A stretch of DNA of 64,000 nucleotides, taken from Termitomyces sp. T153 (lineage: Eukaryota > Basidiomycota > Agaricomycetes > Agaricales > Lyophyllaceae). The notes under the pieces were generated by a model that was not told the DNA's origin, searched no databases, and worked only from the letters and a program-made list of their open reading frames with translations. The position numbers and the translations under genes were made by a program. Shown in pieces: positions 32,931 to 43,219 of this stretch (its first letter is position 1; each line of letters starts with the position of its first letter). Location of the stretch: assembly GCA_018296165.2 (NCBI GenBank), contig JACKQL020000091.1, forward strand, positions 124,001-188,000, written 5' to 3'.

Positions 32931-33239
32931 AATCCTCTGGGGGCTCTTTCTAGAACCCTGGATATCTCTATAGAACTGCAGAGTTCTCCATATTACCTCA
33001 GTGATCATTGCCTTAGGGTTAGGAGTAGCTCCAGTTGACTGTACAGTAGTTCCCATGCCTCTGCTGCCCATTGATGCAATGCACCAAGCAGAAGGGATCC
33101 TTAGACTTGTTCTCTTTGGATTCCCCTCTGCTAGGTGATTAGTTACTGATTGTATTGTCATCCACTCCACTAATATACTTTGGATTCCTCTCTGCTAGCT
33201 GCATGACTCTGATCTGCCACTCTAGAGGTTGCCCTTACA
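32931..33239 (+). repeat. 5'-truncated LTR of gypsy B (plus copy)
   Basis: About 309 bp ending GAGGTTGCCCTTACA at 33,239, as in the solo B LTR at 22,103. The first ~60 bp, starting TGTCAGGGGAC, are missing. The sequence after it, GCAGAACAAGTCTCC, is the B leader also seen (inverted) beside the LTR at 44,191. Confidence 0.85.
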
Positions 33240-33299
33240 GCAGAACAAGTCTCCTAAAACTGGTCTGGAAGTCCCCCACAGCCACAAGAAACCTCCAAG

Positions 33300-34114
33300 C
33301 TGCTACCAATTGCCTCCCTACCAGGATTCAGCACTACAGAGTTTGATGTCTTAGCCTGCCAACCCAGACACACTCTTGGAGGCCCTGGCCCCACAGGACA
33401 AAGCCTGGACTCATCTGCTACACTTAGAAACTTAGGGTGCAATTAATGCAATCATCTCTCACCCACCATACTACCAAACTCTCCACCCTCCATCAGACAA
33501 CAGATCTTATCTCCCAATTGCTCCAGGCATTGCTCAAATGCCTGAATCCTAACTCTGCCCCTTTCATGGCTGCAGAACCAGCCCCACCCACATTTGCACC
33601 CATCTCTGCAGTTCTGGTGACCTTCTAGCTATGGATTCCATGTCCTGCACTACCAGATGCATACAATGGCACTTGCTCTAGTGGGGAGCAATTCCTGCAG
33701 TCCTGCCTCACCTATATCCACCTCAGGAGGGACACCTTTGACTCTGATGCATTGAAAATAGCCTAGGTGCTGTCATACATAAAGCCTGGACATGCCTCTA
33801 CCTATGCGCTGCAAGTCTTCCATTGCCTGGAGGTGTTGGAAGCTTTCCAGACTGGGCCACCTTTGAAAAGGACTTCCACATGGAGTTTTTCATGTTAGAC
33901 CCCACCAAGACAGCTGCCTTGACATTGTGTGATAGTGAATAGTACAGACAAAAAAAGCATACACTGGATGAGTACATTGACTCATTCCAGGCTCTGGTGG
34001 AGCAGGCCACTGACTCCAATAGCCTCCAACTATGCCTTACTTTCTGGGATGGCTTGCACCCTGCACTGGTGGAACACATTGACAATCTGGCAGAGAGTCA
34101 CCCCAATGATGAAA
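33300..34114 (+). pseudogene. Family B gag N-terminal half (plus copy)
   Basis: In successive frames the region reads LTHHTTKLSTLHQTTDLISQ, YLVLPDAYNGT-type text near 33,655 and a QSCLTYIHLRRDTFDSDALK-like segment, matching the gag of the minus copy. Then LDEYIDSFQALVEQA and LCLTFWDGLHPALVEHIDNL mark the conserved retrotransposon gag core. There are several stops and frame changes. It is cut by the deletion at about 34,114. Confidence 0.75.
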
Positions 34115-34900
34115 AGATTGTGTCCAACATCTTTTAGGACCTTATAGTATAGTGTGTGTATACCTTGACAACATCCTCATCTATACCAAAATGCTGGAGG
34201 AACACTGTTGGATTGCTTGCCTTGTCCTAGAATGCCTCTGCCAGCACCAGCTCTACCTCAAGCTGAAGAAGTACAAGTTTGAACAAACCAATATTGAGTA
34301 CCTTAGCCTGATCATATTGCATAGAACTGCAGAGATGGACCTGGTGAAGGTAGCAGGTGTGGCAGAGTGGCCAGAGCCCCAGAACAAGAAGGAGGTGCAG
34401 GCATTCCTTGGTTTTGCAAACTTCTACTGGAAATAAATCCAGGACTTCTTGTACCATGCCCATCCACTATTTAACCTTACTGGAAAGGATGTTCCATGGA
34501 GTTGGGGACCTTTGGAGCAGACAGCCTTTGACACTCTCAAGTGTGCCATGACCTCTGGACCTGTCCTTTTCTTCCCAGACAACAACTCTCCCTTCCAGGT
34601 GGCTGACAGTTCCAATTTTGCTACTGGGGCCATGCTCTTGCAGCAATCTCCAGAGGATGGTAAGTGGCATCCAGTGGCCTTTTACTTCAAGAGCCTGAAC
34701 ACAGTGGAGTGGAACTACAAGATCCATGACAAAGAGATGCTGGCCATCATCTGGTCATTTGAGGAGTGGCAGCACATCCCGGAAGGTGCATGGCACAAGT
34801 TTGAGGTCTGGACAGATCACAAGAACCTTGAATACTTCTGGACAGCCAGGAAGCTCAACTGCTGACAGGCCTGGTAATTCCTCTACCTTGTCAACTTTGA
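34115..34900 (+). pseudogene. Family B reverse-transcriptase palm/thumb and RNase H (plus copy)
   Basis: The fragment starts at CVYLDNILIYTKMLEEHCW; the catalytic YLDD reads YLDN. The thumb region follows (MDLVKVAGVAEWPEPQNKKE, VQAFLGFANFYW). RNase H spans about 34,450-34,870: VADSSNFATGAMLLQQ (first Asp kept), WNYKIHDKEMLAIIWSF (Glu kept) and VWTDHKNLEYF (Asp kept). One stop lies at about 34,434. The YLDN change fits a CpG transition: GACGAC to GACAAC. Confidence 0.85.
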
Positions 34901-35850
34901 CTTCTCTTTGCACTGCAAGCCTGACCAGAGCATGGGGAAATCAGATGCCCTGTTTCAGAGAGCAGACCATGGCACAGGAGAAGGGGATAATAGCAACATT
35001 GTGCTCCTCCACCCTGAATTGTTCACAATCCAAGCTATGGAGGGTCTTGCTGTTGAGGGAGCAGAAGCAGACATTCTTTGGGATATATGGTGTGGAAATC
35101 ACAATGGTCAGCAGGAGGAGCTTGTGGTGCAAGCCACTCAGATACTGAAGTTGGAGCATACCCCTGGTGTCAAAGTGGTCTGCACTGATGAATGGGCCCT
35201 CCAAGATGGAATTCTGACCTTCTGAAACCAGATCTATGTCTCCAACATTCTGGAGCTCTACCAGAAGATTGTGGAGCAACATCATGACTCCTGCATTGCA
35301 GGGCACCCTGAATGGTAGAAGACACTGGAGCTAGTATTGTGGAACTACTAGTGGCCCTAGATGTCCTAGTATATTGGGTCCTACACTAGCACCTGTGATC
35401 TTTGCCTCTGAACCAAGCCCCAGCACCAACTCCTCTACAGACAGTTACACCCACTACCTGTGCCCATGGAACAATGGAGTGTGGCATCCATGGACTTCAT
35501 TGTAGAGCTCCCAGACACTCACAGTTATGATGTGATCATGGCAGTGGTAGACCTATATGGCAAACAAGTGCACTTTATTCTAACCCACACCACCTGCTTT
35601 GCCATGGGTGCCACAAATCTGTACTGGAGCTCCATAGCCTCTCTGACACCTACATCTTGGATTGGGGACCACAATTTGTAGTGGAGTTCACTTGGGAGCT
35701 CTACTGACTGCTCAGAGTGAATCTCCACACTACTACTGCCTACCACCCACAGTCCAACAGCCAGACAGAATGCATAAACATCTCCACCTCTTTTGCAACA
35801 AATGCCAAGATGACTAGGATGAACTCCTCCTCAATGCCAAATTCCAATAC
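34901..35850 (+). pseudogene. Family B integrase (plus copy)
   Basis: Recognisable parts are LQDGILTF and YLYQKIVEQHHDS-like zinc-region text at 35,190-35,300, VASMDFIVELPDTHSYDVIM with the first Asp near 35,490, and YHPQSNSQTECIN with the Glu kept near 35,735-35,760. The second Asp lies near 35,660 in a frame with a shift (ISDTYILDWGPQF-like). There are stops and shifts throughout. Confidence 0.75.
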
Positions 35851-36560
35851 AACAACCATATTCACACATCCACTCAGTTTTCCCCATTCTTAACATCCAA
35901 TAGCATCCATGCATGGGTTTTAAGCCCCAGGCCCAGCCCTTAGAGAATGAGGCAGTAAACAAATTTGTGGACCAGATGAAGAGGTTATAGGAGGAGGCCT
36001 GAGCAGTACTGGCAAAGGCAAATAATGACATAGCATGATCCTACAACTGTGGGAGGACCCCAGAGTGCAAATATCAGCCTGGAGATTGAGTCTACCTGGA
36101 TGCATCCAACATTATAACTACTCAGCCTTCAAAAAAACTGGCACACCATTAGTTGGGACCTTTCACAGTGGAACAATAGGTAGGACCTTTGGCCTACTGA
36201 CTCTGGCTCTCCCTAGAAATGTGTCAGCTTCATCTAGTGTTCAATGTGGTCAAGCTAATTCTGGCCCCTAAAGATCCCATTCTGGAGTGTCATCTGCTGC
36301 CTCTGCCACCCCCTATAGTGGTCAGCAACAACAAGGAATACAAGGTGGAGGGAATCCTGAATAGCCATGTATTCTGGAGACAACTACAATACAAGGTGAA
36401 GTGGAAAGGCTATAGGATCAAGGACATGTCCTGGGAGCCATAGGAGAATGTATATGCCCCTGGACTTGTCAAGGAGTTCCACCAGAGACATCCAGAGGCC
36501 CTGCATGCCATATGAGGGATCTACCCTATCTCACTAGCAGACCAAGCAATTAGGGACTTC
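35851..36560 (+). pseudogene. Family B integrase tail and chromodomain (plus copy)
   Basis: The tail carries KYQPGD- and YLDASNI-type motifs near 36,070-36,110. MCQLHLVFNVVKLILAPKDP follows. The chromodomain is at about 36,330-36,440: NNKEYKVEGILNSHVFWRQL and QYKVKWKGYRIKDMSWEP. It ends at a stop, although VYAPGLVKEFHQRHPEALHA-like text continues beyond. Confidence 0.8.
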
Positions 36561-36584
36561 TTTTACCCCACATGTCAAGATGCT

Positions 36585-36672
36585 GCATGCTAGAAAGGGG
36601 GTGATATTAGGGAACTTCCATTTGCATGCTAGAAAGGGGGTGATATTAGGGGACTTCCATTAGGGGACTTCG
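36585..36672 (+). repeat. Duplicated polypurine tract and LTR start of family B
   Basis: GCATGCTAGAAAGGGGGTGATATTAGGG occurs twice, 40 bp apart (about 36,586 and 36,626), each followed by ACTTCCATT, the first bases of the B LTR. GGGGACTTC then repeats once more before unrelated sequence (GGCTCACCC). The 3' LTR is otherwise missing. The tract is the likely plus-strand primer of the element. Confidence 0.8.
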
Positions 36673-36881
36673 GCTCACCCAAGCTCTCTCATTCCTTTAA
36701 GCTGTGAGTTCACCCAAGTTCTCTGATTTTCTGGAGGTATTCCCTTCTCCAGAGCTCTTAGTTCATCCAAGCTTTTTCTGTCTGTCTTTAGTTGTCCATA
36801 TAAATCCAAGCACTAAGGTGTGTCAAAGTTTTTTGTGAAGTTGAGCTTGAAGTTTGACAGCCCAAATTATTTGTCCAGACT
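36673..36881. other. Non-coding flank between gypsy B and the F-box-like relic
   Basis: Pyrimidine-rich with repeated CACCCAAGCTCTCT / CACCCAAGTTCTCT / CATCCAAGCTTTTT motifs at about 30-70 bp spacing. It could be promoter or 5' leader of the following frame. Nothing firmer is visible. Confidence 0.4.
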
Positions 36882-37184
36882 ATGGATCTGATGAAATTGA
36901 TGCCACTTCCTTCAATCACTAATGTCCCCACAGAGATACTCAGAAAAATTGTCAGAATTGCAAAAGATCTCACTGATAAACCCACCAAGTGGATAACACA
37001 GGTTGTTATGGTGTCAAAAAGGTTTTATATGATTCTTACAAATTTCCAAAAATTGTGGACATTATTCAAACTTCTTCCTGAAGAATCCAAGACATTAATA
37101 AGCCCCAAAATATTCTTTCACCACTCCAGTTTAAGACCCATGAACATGGTGGTGCAAATCCCAGATGCAGGGAGCAGGACTTAA
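36882..37184 (+). pseudogene. F-box-like domain relic
   Basis: The 100-codon frame starts MDLMKLMPLPSITNVPTEIL and continues RKIVRIAKDL, VMVSKRFYMILTNFQKLW. The spacing of VPTEIL...I to V.VSKRF to LW follows the F-box pattern (LP.E.L..I...L.....VCKRW......LW). In basidiomycetes F-box proteins link substrates to SCF ubiquitin ligases and occur in large families. The frame ends soon after the domain, and the next sequence has no leucine-rich repeat, so this looks like a fragment. CpG is absent, as in the transposons. Confidence 0.5.
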
Positions 37185-38250
37185 TCAAGTCCCAATTAGC
37201 TGTCACTTTGACATCGAGGCATGGGTGCAGTACATCCTGCACCTCAGCCACCCAGGTTTATAGAACCTGTATTCAGGTGTGGCCATTGATGCTGCCTTGC
37301 ACATTGACTGACACTTGGTCTTCAGTTACATCTTGGATTGGGCACTGGCCCCAACTGTTCTGCATGCACAAACAGCCTATATGAGGCTGTTTGCAATGGT
37401 GGTGGCTCAGCTGCATATCTATCAAGAGGCAGTAGACACTTACCAATCCAGTGTAGGAGAGTTTAATGCAATTACCTCCTACACTTTTACTCTATGTAGG
37501 CTGCAAGTGCTGCCTACCCCAGTTAACAATTTGAGTGAGACAGAGGTGATACATCACCTCCTGGCCAACTGTGTGCCTCCCTCATGGATGAATCACATGT
37601 ATACCTATGGTATATGCATTCTCAATCACCATTGGTCTAGGAGTGCCCTGCATATGGACTTGTTCATGCAGGTCAACAATGAATACCATTGTTGACTCCA
37701 AACCATTGGAGTACCCCCTCCATTGCTGGGGTACAATGGGTGGTATATCCCCACCACTGACAATTGGGAGCACTTTTGTGTGCTCCTCTAAATTCATGAG
37801 AGTAGAGGCTATGCTCCCTTGGATGCAGCTAAATGGCTGTGCTTTAGTGGTGATGGCATTTTCACTCACCTGTTGCACCAGCCTGCATTGGTCATAAGGG
37901 CCTCACAAGCTGCTGCTGAGGAGCCATCATCCATGGCTCCCCCCACAAATGCAGCCCCAATTGAGGAGGGGCCCTTGTCATCAGTGGTTGTGGCCACTTC
38001 CACCCCCCCATTGAGCTCTGGTGCATCCTGATGCACCTACAGAGGAGTTCATAGAATTGGGCTATGCTAACAATTTCACATTGCACACAGCAGTCCAACC
38101 AGTGACAACTCCACAAGTCATCCCCAGCTCTATGGAAGTGGCAGTAGCAACATTAGTTGCTACTCCTACCACCCCTGATGCTAGAACCAGTGACTCCAGT
38201 GATATGGCTAATGCTGTATTAGAGCACTGAGTAGACATTGTGAGTAATGA
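37185..38250 (+). pseudogene. Unidentified decayed coding region
   Basis: A plus-strand frame (37,315-37,695) reads YILDWALAPTVLHAQTAYMR, LHIYQEAVDTYQSSVGEFNA and LSETEVIHHLLANCVPPSWM. After a shift come YNGWYIPTTDNWEHFCVLLN and YAPLDAAKWLCFSGDGIFTH. A Pro/Ala/Thr-rich tail (37,890-38,230) follows with EEFIELGYANNFTLHT. The order of compact domain, then low-complexity tail, suggests a gag-like or accessory protein. I do not recognise it. Confidence 0.4.
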
Positions 38251-38750
38251 AGAAGCAGAGGCCTTGAAGATGGATGAACAAGCAGAGTGAGCTACTATTG
38301 TAGTTCACCACAAATTGGTAATTGTACACAGGCTTGAGTGGCCCATATTATGCACTCAGCACAGTTGGACATTGTGCTGAAGTATACTCATTCATGTAGA
38401 AATGGTTGATTCTACCACTGGTATATGTAGGAATTCACATGTCAATTCCAGTGCACACCCTTAGATGGGATGCTATATCCCACCTTTTATGTTTTGACTT
38501 AGTTGTGTAGAAGTGAGTCTGTTGATGGAACCAAAAGGGGGCTATGTAATGGAGTGTCTGTTACACACATATATATCTTACTTATTGGTTAATTACACTG
38601 ATAGCATCATGTGATGCTATTCCTAAAAGTATTGTACTAGTACTTATGTAAGGCAGTGCCTTACTTCATACTTTGTTGACAGAACTATTGACTGGTTTTG
38701 ACTTATATTGGATGAACTGTAAGCTGTGCAACTCATAGAAAAAACATTAC
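38251..38750 (+). other. Possible element 3' end with polypurine tract
   Basis: ACCAAAAGGGGGCTATG at about 38,529-38,545 looks like a polypurine tract; TAATGGAGTGTCTGTTACACAC follows, where an LTR would start. The following ~150 bp up to the B LTR fragment at 38,751 has no partner in the window. It may be the 3' end of the element that carried the unidentified frame at 37.2-38.25 kb. Confidence 0.35.
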
Positions 38751-38896
38751 AGGAAGTGATCAATGAGGTAATATAGAAAGTCTGGCAGTTCTGTGGAGAC
38801 CTCTGTGGCTCTGGAACCAGCCCCAGAGGCATCAAACAAACTGTGGAGACACTGGAACAAGTTGCAGAGGTTGGAAATGGAAGTCCCCTAATATCA
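38751..38896 (-). repeat. Truncated 3' LTR of gypsy B (minus copy)
   Basis: GGAAGTGATCAATGAGGTAATAT to GGAAATGGAAGTCCCCTAATA matches 44,413-44,560. The remaining ~225 bp of the LTR are missing at the low-coordinate side. The polypurine tract (inverted: CATCCCCTTTCTAGCATGTGG) adjoins at 38,897. Confidence 0.85.
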
Positions 38897-39200
38897 TCCC
38901 CTTTCTAGCATGTGGCATCTTGATGTGTGGGGTAAAAGAAGTCCCTGATTGCTTGGTTGGCTGGTGAGATAGGGTAGATCCCTCATATAGCATGTGGGGC
39001 TTCTGAATGTTTCTGGTGGAACTCCTTGACAAGTCCAGGGGCATGTATGTTCTCCTGTGGCTCCCAGGACATGTCCTTGATCCCATAGCCTTTCCACTTC
39101 ACCTTGTATTGTAGTCATCCCTAGAATAAATGACTATCCAGGAATTCCTCCACCTCATACTCCTTATTGTTGTTGGCCACCACTGGAGGTGGTGGGGGTG
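38897..39200 (-). pseudogene. Family B chromodomain (minus copy)
   Basis: Minus-strand reading: NNNKEYEVEEFLDSHLF, then LQYKVKWKGYGIKDMSWEPQ and APGLVKEFHQKHSEAPHAI, ending IRDFFYPTH. A stop interrupts the LF-to-LQ junction. The aromatic cage positions (Y, W, W) are kept. All three copies of family B in the window carry this domain. Confidence 0.8.
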
Positions 39201-39229
39201 GCAGATGTTGCCCCAGGATAGGATCCTTT

Positions 39230-40440
39230 GAGGCCAGAGTCAGTTTTGACCACATTGAACACTGGATGAAGCTGGTGCATTCCTGCAGGGAGCCACAGTT
39301 GGTAGGCTAGGGGCCCTATCTGCTGTTTCACTATGAAAGGTCACAATTGGTGGTGCAACAGCTTTTTTGAAGGCCAGGTAGTTGTAATGTTGGAGGCATC
39401 TAGGTAGACTCAATCTCTGGGCTGGTATGTGTGCTCTGGGGTCCTTCTATAGTTGTAGTATCATGCCATGTCATTCTTTGCCTTTGCCAGCACTGCTCAG
39501 GCCTCATTCTGTGAATTCTTCATCCAGTCTACAAATTTGTTTACTGCTTCAAGAGCCAGGCCTGGGGCTCAAAGCCCATGCATGGGTGTTGTCTGGTGTT
39601 GAGGAAGAATGGGGAAAATTGGGTGGAAGCATGAATGTGGTTGTTGTATTGGAGCTTGGCATTAGAGAGCAGTTCATCCCAGTCATCCCAGCACTTATTG
39701 CAGAAGAGGCAGAGATACTGCTCCAACTCCTGGTTTATGTACTTGGTCTGGCTGTTGGACTGTGGGTGATAGGTGGTGGAGGTGTCAAGCTTCATGCTGA
39801 GTAGTTGGTAGAGTTTTCTGGTGAAGTACACCACAAATTGTGGCCCCTAGTCAGAGACATAGGTGTCAGAGAGGCTGTGGAGCTTCCAGACATTCCTCCA
39901 GTACAAATTTGTGGTGCTCATGGCGGAGCAAGTGGTGTGAGTTGGAATGAAGTGTGCTTGCTTGCCATACAGGTCCACCACTACTATGATAGCATTGTAA
40001 CCATGGGCATTAGGGAAAGTTCACAGAGGCAATGCTCCATTGTTCTGTGGGCATAGGCAGTGAGTGTAGCTGTCCAGAAGGGAGGTAGCATTGAGGCTTG
40101 GTCCAGAGACAGAGATTGCATGTACTAGTGTAGGACCCAATATACTGGGACATCTGGGGCTACCAGTAGTTCTGCAATACTAGCTCCAATGTTTTCTGTT
40201 GTCTGGGGTGCCCAGCAATGTGGGAGTTGTAGTGTTGCTCTACAATCCTCTGGTGGAGCTCTGAGATGTTAGGCACATAGATACAACCCCTGAAGACCAA
40301 GATCCCATCCCTGAGGGCTAAATCATCTGTGCAGACTAATTTGGCACCAGTAGTATGTCCTGACTTCAGTGCCTAAGCTGCCTGCATGACAAGTTCCTCC
40401 TGCTGACCATTCTGGATTTCCTACTAGATGTTCTGGAGAG
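39230..40440 (-). pseudogene. Family B integrase (minus copy)
   Basis: The readable core end (39,834-39,541) is TTYHPQSNSQTKYINQELEQ, then CWDDWDELLSNAKLQYNNHI and STQFSPFFL. The third catalytic residue, Glu in relatives (QTER), is Lys here. The first Asp region (MDFIVELP-type) lies near 40,030 and the zinc region near 40,120-40,260, both in broken frames. The integrase tail is near 39,260-39,440. Confidence 0.75.
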
Positions 40441-40569
40441 TGTCTATCTCTGCTCCCTTGATGGCTAGACCTTCCATGGCTCAGATTGCAAACAGTTTGG
40501 GATGGAGGAGCACAATGTTGCTGTTGTTCTTCCTCCCTATGCTATGGCCTGCTCTCTAGAATGGGGCAT

Positions 40570-41182
40570 CTAGTTTTCCCATACTCTGGCTGGGCTTGTG
40601 ATGCAATGAGAAGTCAAAATTGGCTCAATAAAGGAACCATTGGGCCTGTCTTCAGTTGAGCTTCTTGGCTGTCTGGAAGTATTCAAGGTTCTTATGATCT
40701 GTCCAGACCTTGAACTTATGCTGCACACCTTCCAGAAAGTGCCACCACTCCTCAAACAACCAGATAATGGCCAGCATCTCCTTCTTATAGATCTCATAGT
40801 TCTGCTCTACTGCATTTAGGCTCCTGGAGTAGAAGGCTACTGGATGCCACTTCTCATCCTCTAGGGATTGCTGTGAAAGAATGGCCTCAGTGGCAAAGTC
40901 AGAGCTGTTGGCTTCTACCCAGAAAGGGTAGTTATCATCTGGGAAGAGGAGGATGGGTTCCAAGGTCACAGCATGCTTGAGGGCATCAAAGGCCATCTGC
41001 TCCAGAGGCCCCCAGCTCCATGCAACATCCTTCCCAGTGAGGTTGAATAGCAGGCAGGCATGATGTGAGAAGTCCTGGATGAATCTCTGGTAAAAGTTTG
41101 CAAAACCCAGGAACACCTGCACCTCCTTGTTGTTCTTAGGCTCCAGCCACTCTGCCATGCCTGCTACCTTCACCAGGTCCAT
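40570..41182 (-). pseudogene. Family B RNase H and RT connection (minus copy)
   Basis: One open frame of 176 codons (41,182-40,652) starts MDLVKVAGMAEWLEPKNNKE. It runs through VFLGFANFYQRFIQDFSHHA, FWVEANSSDFATEAILSQQS, EQNYEIYKKEMLAIIWLFEE and KVWTDHKNLEYF. The Glu and second Asp are kept; the first Asp reads EANSSDF where relatives have EADSSDF. This is the longest intact pol segment of family B in the window. Confidence 0.85.
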
Positions 41183-41900
41183 CTCTACAGCTCCATGTGA
41201 GATGATCAGGCCAAGATACTCAATCTGGGTCTGCTCAAACTCACACTTCTCTAGTTTGAGGTAGAGCTAGTACTAGCAAAGATGTTCCAAGACAAGGCAA
41301 GTGATTTGACAGTGCTCTTCTGGCATTTTGGTGTAGATGAGAATGTTGTTGAGGTACACCCACACTACACCCTCCATCATAAGGTTCCAGAAGATGTTGT
41401 TTATCATTGTCTGGAAGGTGGCTGGGCTGTTGGTGAGTCCAAAGAACATGACAAGAGGTTTGAACAATTCCTGGTTGGTCTAGAAGGCAGCTTTCCATTT
41501 GTCTCCCTCCTAGATATGCACATTGTTGTGGCCCCACTAGATGTCCAGTTTAGTGAAGTATTGCACACCCTGGAAGTTGTTGATGAGCTCAGAAATGAGG
41601 GAGAAGGGGTAGCAGTTCTTCACTGTTGTGGCATTGAGAACCTGATAGTCCTGAACCAGTCAGAGCAAGCCATCTTTCTTTTTGATGAAGAAGATAGGAG
41701 AAGCCATCAAAGACTTGGAAAGGCATATGCAACTGGAGTCCAAATTCTCTTGCATGAAGGCATTGAGCTTATCCTGCGCCCTGGGCACTAGCAGGTAGAC
41801 TTTACAGCTAGAGGGCATGAAATCAGGCGGTAGTTCAATGGCATGGTCCCATTGCTTGCATTCTGGGAGTGAGTCAAACAAGGCTTTGGAGAAAACATAC
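41183..41900 (-). pseudogene. Family B reverse transcriptase (minus copy), YLNN in place of YLDD
   Basis: The fingers are read in 41,881-41,660 (HAIELPPDFMPSSCKVYLLV, SKSLMASPIFFIKKKDGLL). The palm is in 41,467-41,273: FKPLVMFFGLTNSPATFQTM and VYLNNILIYTKMPEEH. The catalytic pair Asp-Asp has become Asn-Asn at about 41,342-41,360. Both changes are G to A in a CTCGACGAC context, so both can be explained by CpG loss. Stops and shifts are also present. Confidence 0.9.
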
Positions 41901-42189
41901 TCAAATGCATGGAAGTAGAGGAGTACAACATCTTGGAATACTCAGGGCATGGCATTGGCAGCAAATGCCTGGGCCAGCCATGATCTTTGCAGCAGAGGGT
42001 GGGGAATGTACAGTGGTGGCATAGATCCAGTCCCCCACCTCTACTGTTTTGTTAGGGAGCTCCAGCTCATATATGCCACCAAACTCCTCCCTGTGTTCCT
42101 CCCCTGGGGCTCTGCCACTACTCCAGTCATCCTTGTAGAGGGCCTCTCCACGAGGGAATGCCAGGATCTAGGAGGTCTAGATTAGCAGA

Positions 42190-42640
42190 GAGGAGAGGCC
42201 CTGCATAACATGTGTGGATAGCCACATGCTCTTGTGCTCAAGTCTGGCATTCTTCCCTGTCCTTGACAGTGCAGCCAGAGCACTTCTGAGGGCACCTGCT
42301 CATGGTTATCTTGCCCTTTGTCCAATCTACTTCAGAGTTGTGCTTACCCAAGCTGGTAACAGCAAAAACAGCATGCTCTGCATGATTTCAATAATGCAGG
42401 ACAAGGTCAACTACCAAGCTGAAGGCACCCACTTCATTAGGTGTTCCATCAATGTTGTAGACCAGAATGGGCTTGGGGAGGGGAGGAGCTGCTTGGTCAG
42501 GCTGTAGCACTTAACAAACTCAGAGTCCAAGAACAGTCCTGTCACTCTGCTATCTAAAAGAGCAGTGACTCCACAGGTTTGCTAGGTGTCTGTGGTATCC
42601 ACATCAAGGTGCAGAAGTTGGCCAACAGGCTTGAAGCCAT
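42190..42640 (-). pseudogene. Family B aspartic protease (minus copy)
   Basis: Minus-strand reading near 42,562-42,500 gives LLDSRVTGLFLDSEFVKCYS; the DSG triad reads DSR. The flap and second half follow in a shifted frame (VYNIDGTPNEVGAFSLVVDL) at about 42,460-42,400. A retropepsin with this motif would be inactive. Unlike family A, only one protease domain is seen. Confidence 0.75.
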
Positions 42641-43049
42641 TACATACTATTGGAGTATTTGGCATGCCCAGGCAGGGTGGCACTGGCAGACCCTAGTAGG
42701 TGCTGGAGAGCTAGGTGGGGGCTCTGGAGTTGGTATTTATATGTCTGGAGGAGAGTGTTGAGGCTCTTCTGTCTTAGAATGAGAGGCATCAGAAAAGGCA
42801 ATTTCATTTTCTAACAACAGACATGAGAACCTGTTAGCACCCAGTGATGGAGGCATACACCTCATCTATTGCTCAACTAAAAATCCTCCTCCAGCTCTGG
42901 GGGTGACATGCAAGTGCTGATCTCCTCCAGAGTCAACTCTGGTGTCAGCTTATCTAACAACAGAGCTCCAGTGGCATCCTTTGTAGCCAGCAGTTGCAGG
43001 AGTTCTTCCTGCTCTGCTGTGAAGAGGTAACATACCTCTAGACCCAAGG

Positions 43050-43092
43050 AGCAGTATCATGCAAAGTGCCTGAGCTTCTGGCATCTCCAGCA
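43050..43092 (-). pseudogene. Family B gag zinc knuckle (CCHC) with an internal stop
   Basis: On the minus strand: CWRCQKLRHFA, TGA, YC. The spacing is CX2CX4HX4C with a stop at the position where relatives have Arg, so CGA became TGA. It lies at the gag C-terminus, and would bind genomic RNA. Confidence 0.85.
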
Positions 43093-43219
43093 TAGTAGTG
43101 GTGTGGCACAGAACTGTCTGGCTGTGTTCATGTCCATGGGGATGCCCAATGGCAAGGAGCATGTTGTGGAGATGGCAGGAGTAAGGGCAGGCATTAGGCA
43201 AGCAGGTACAGAGTGGTGG

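Larger units (their letters stand above)
32931..36660 (+). mobile_element. Ty3/gypsy family B, plus-strand copy, internally deleted
   Basis: Order on the plus strand: 5'-truncated LTR, gag N-terminal half, reverse-transcriptase palm, RNase H, integrase, chromodomain, polypurine tract. At about 34,114 the sequence jumps from gag (HPNDEKIVS) to the RT palm (CVYLDNILIY). The zinc knuckle, the protease and the RT fingers, present in the minus-strand copy at 38.75-44.56 kb, are missing. The 3' LTR is absent after a few bases. CpG is nearly absent. Confidence 0.85.

Noticed and set aside
41282..41791. 169-codon plus-strand frame
   Set aside because: Antisense of the family B reverse transcriptase, which is recognised on the minus strand.
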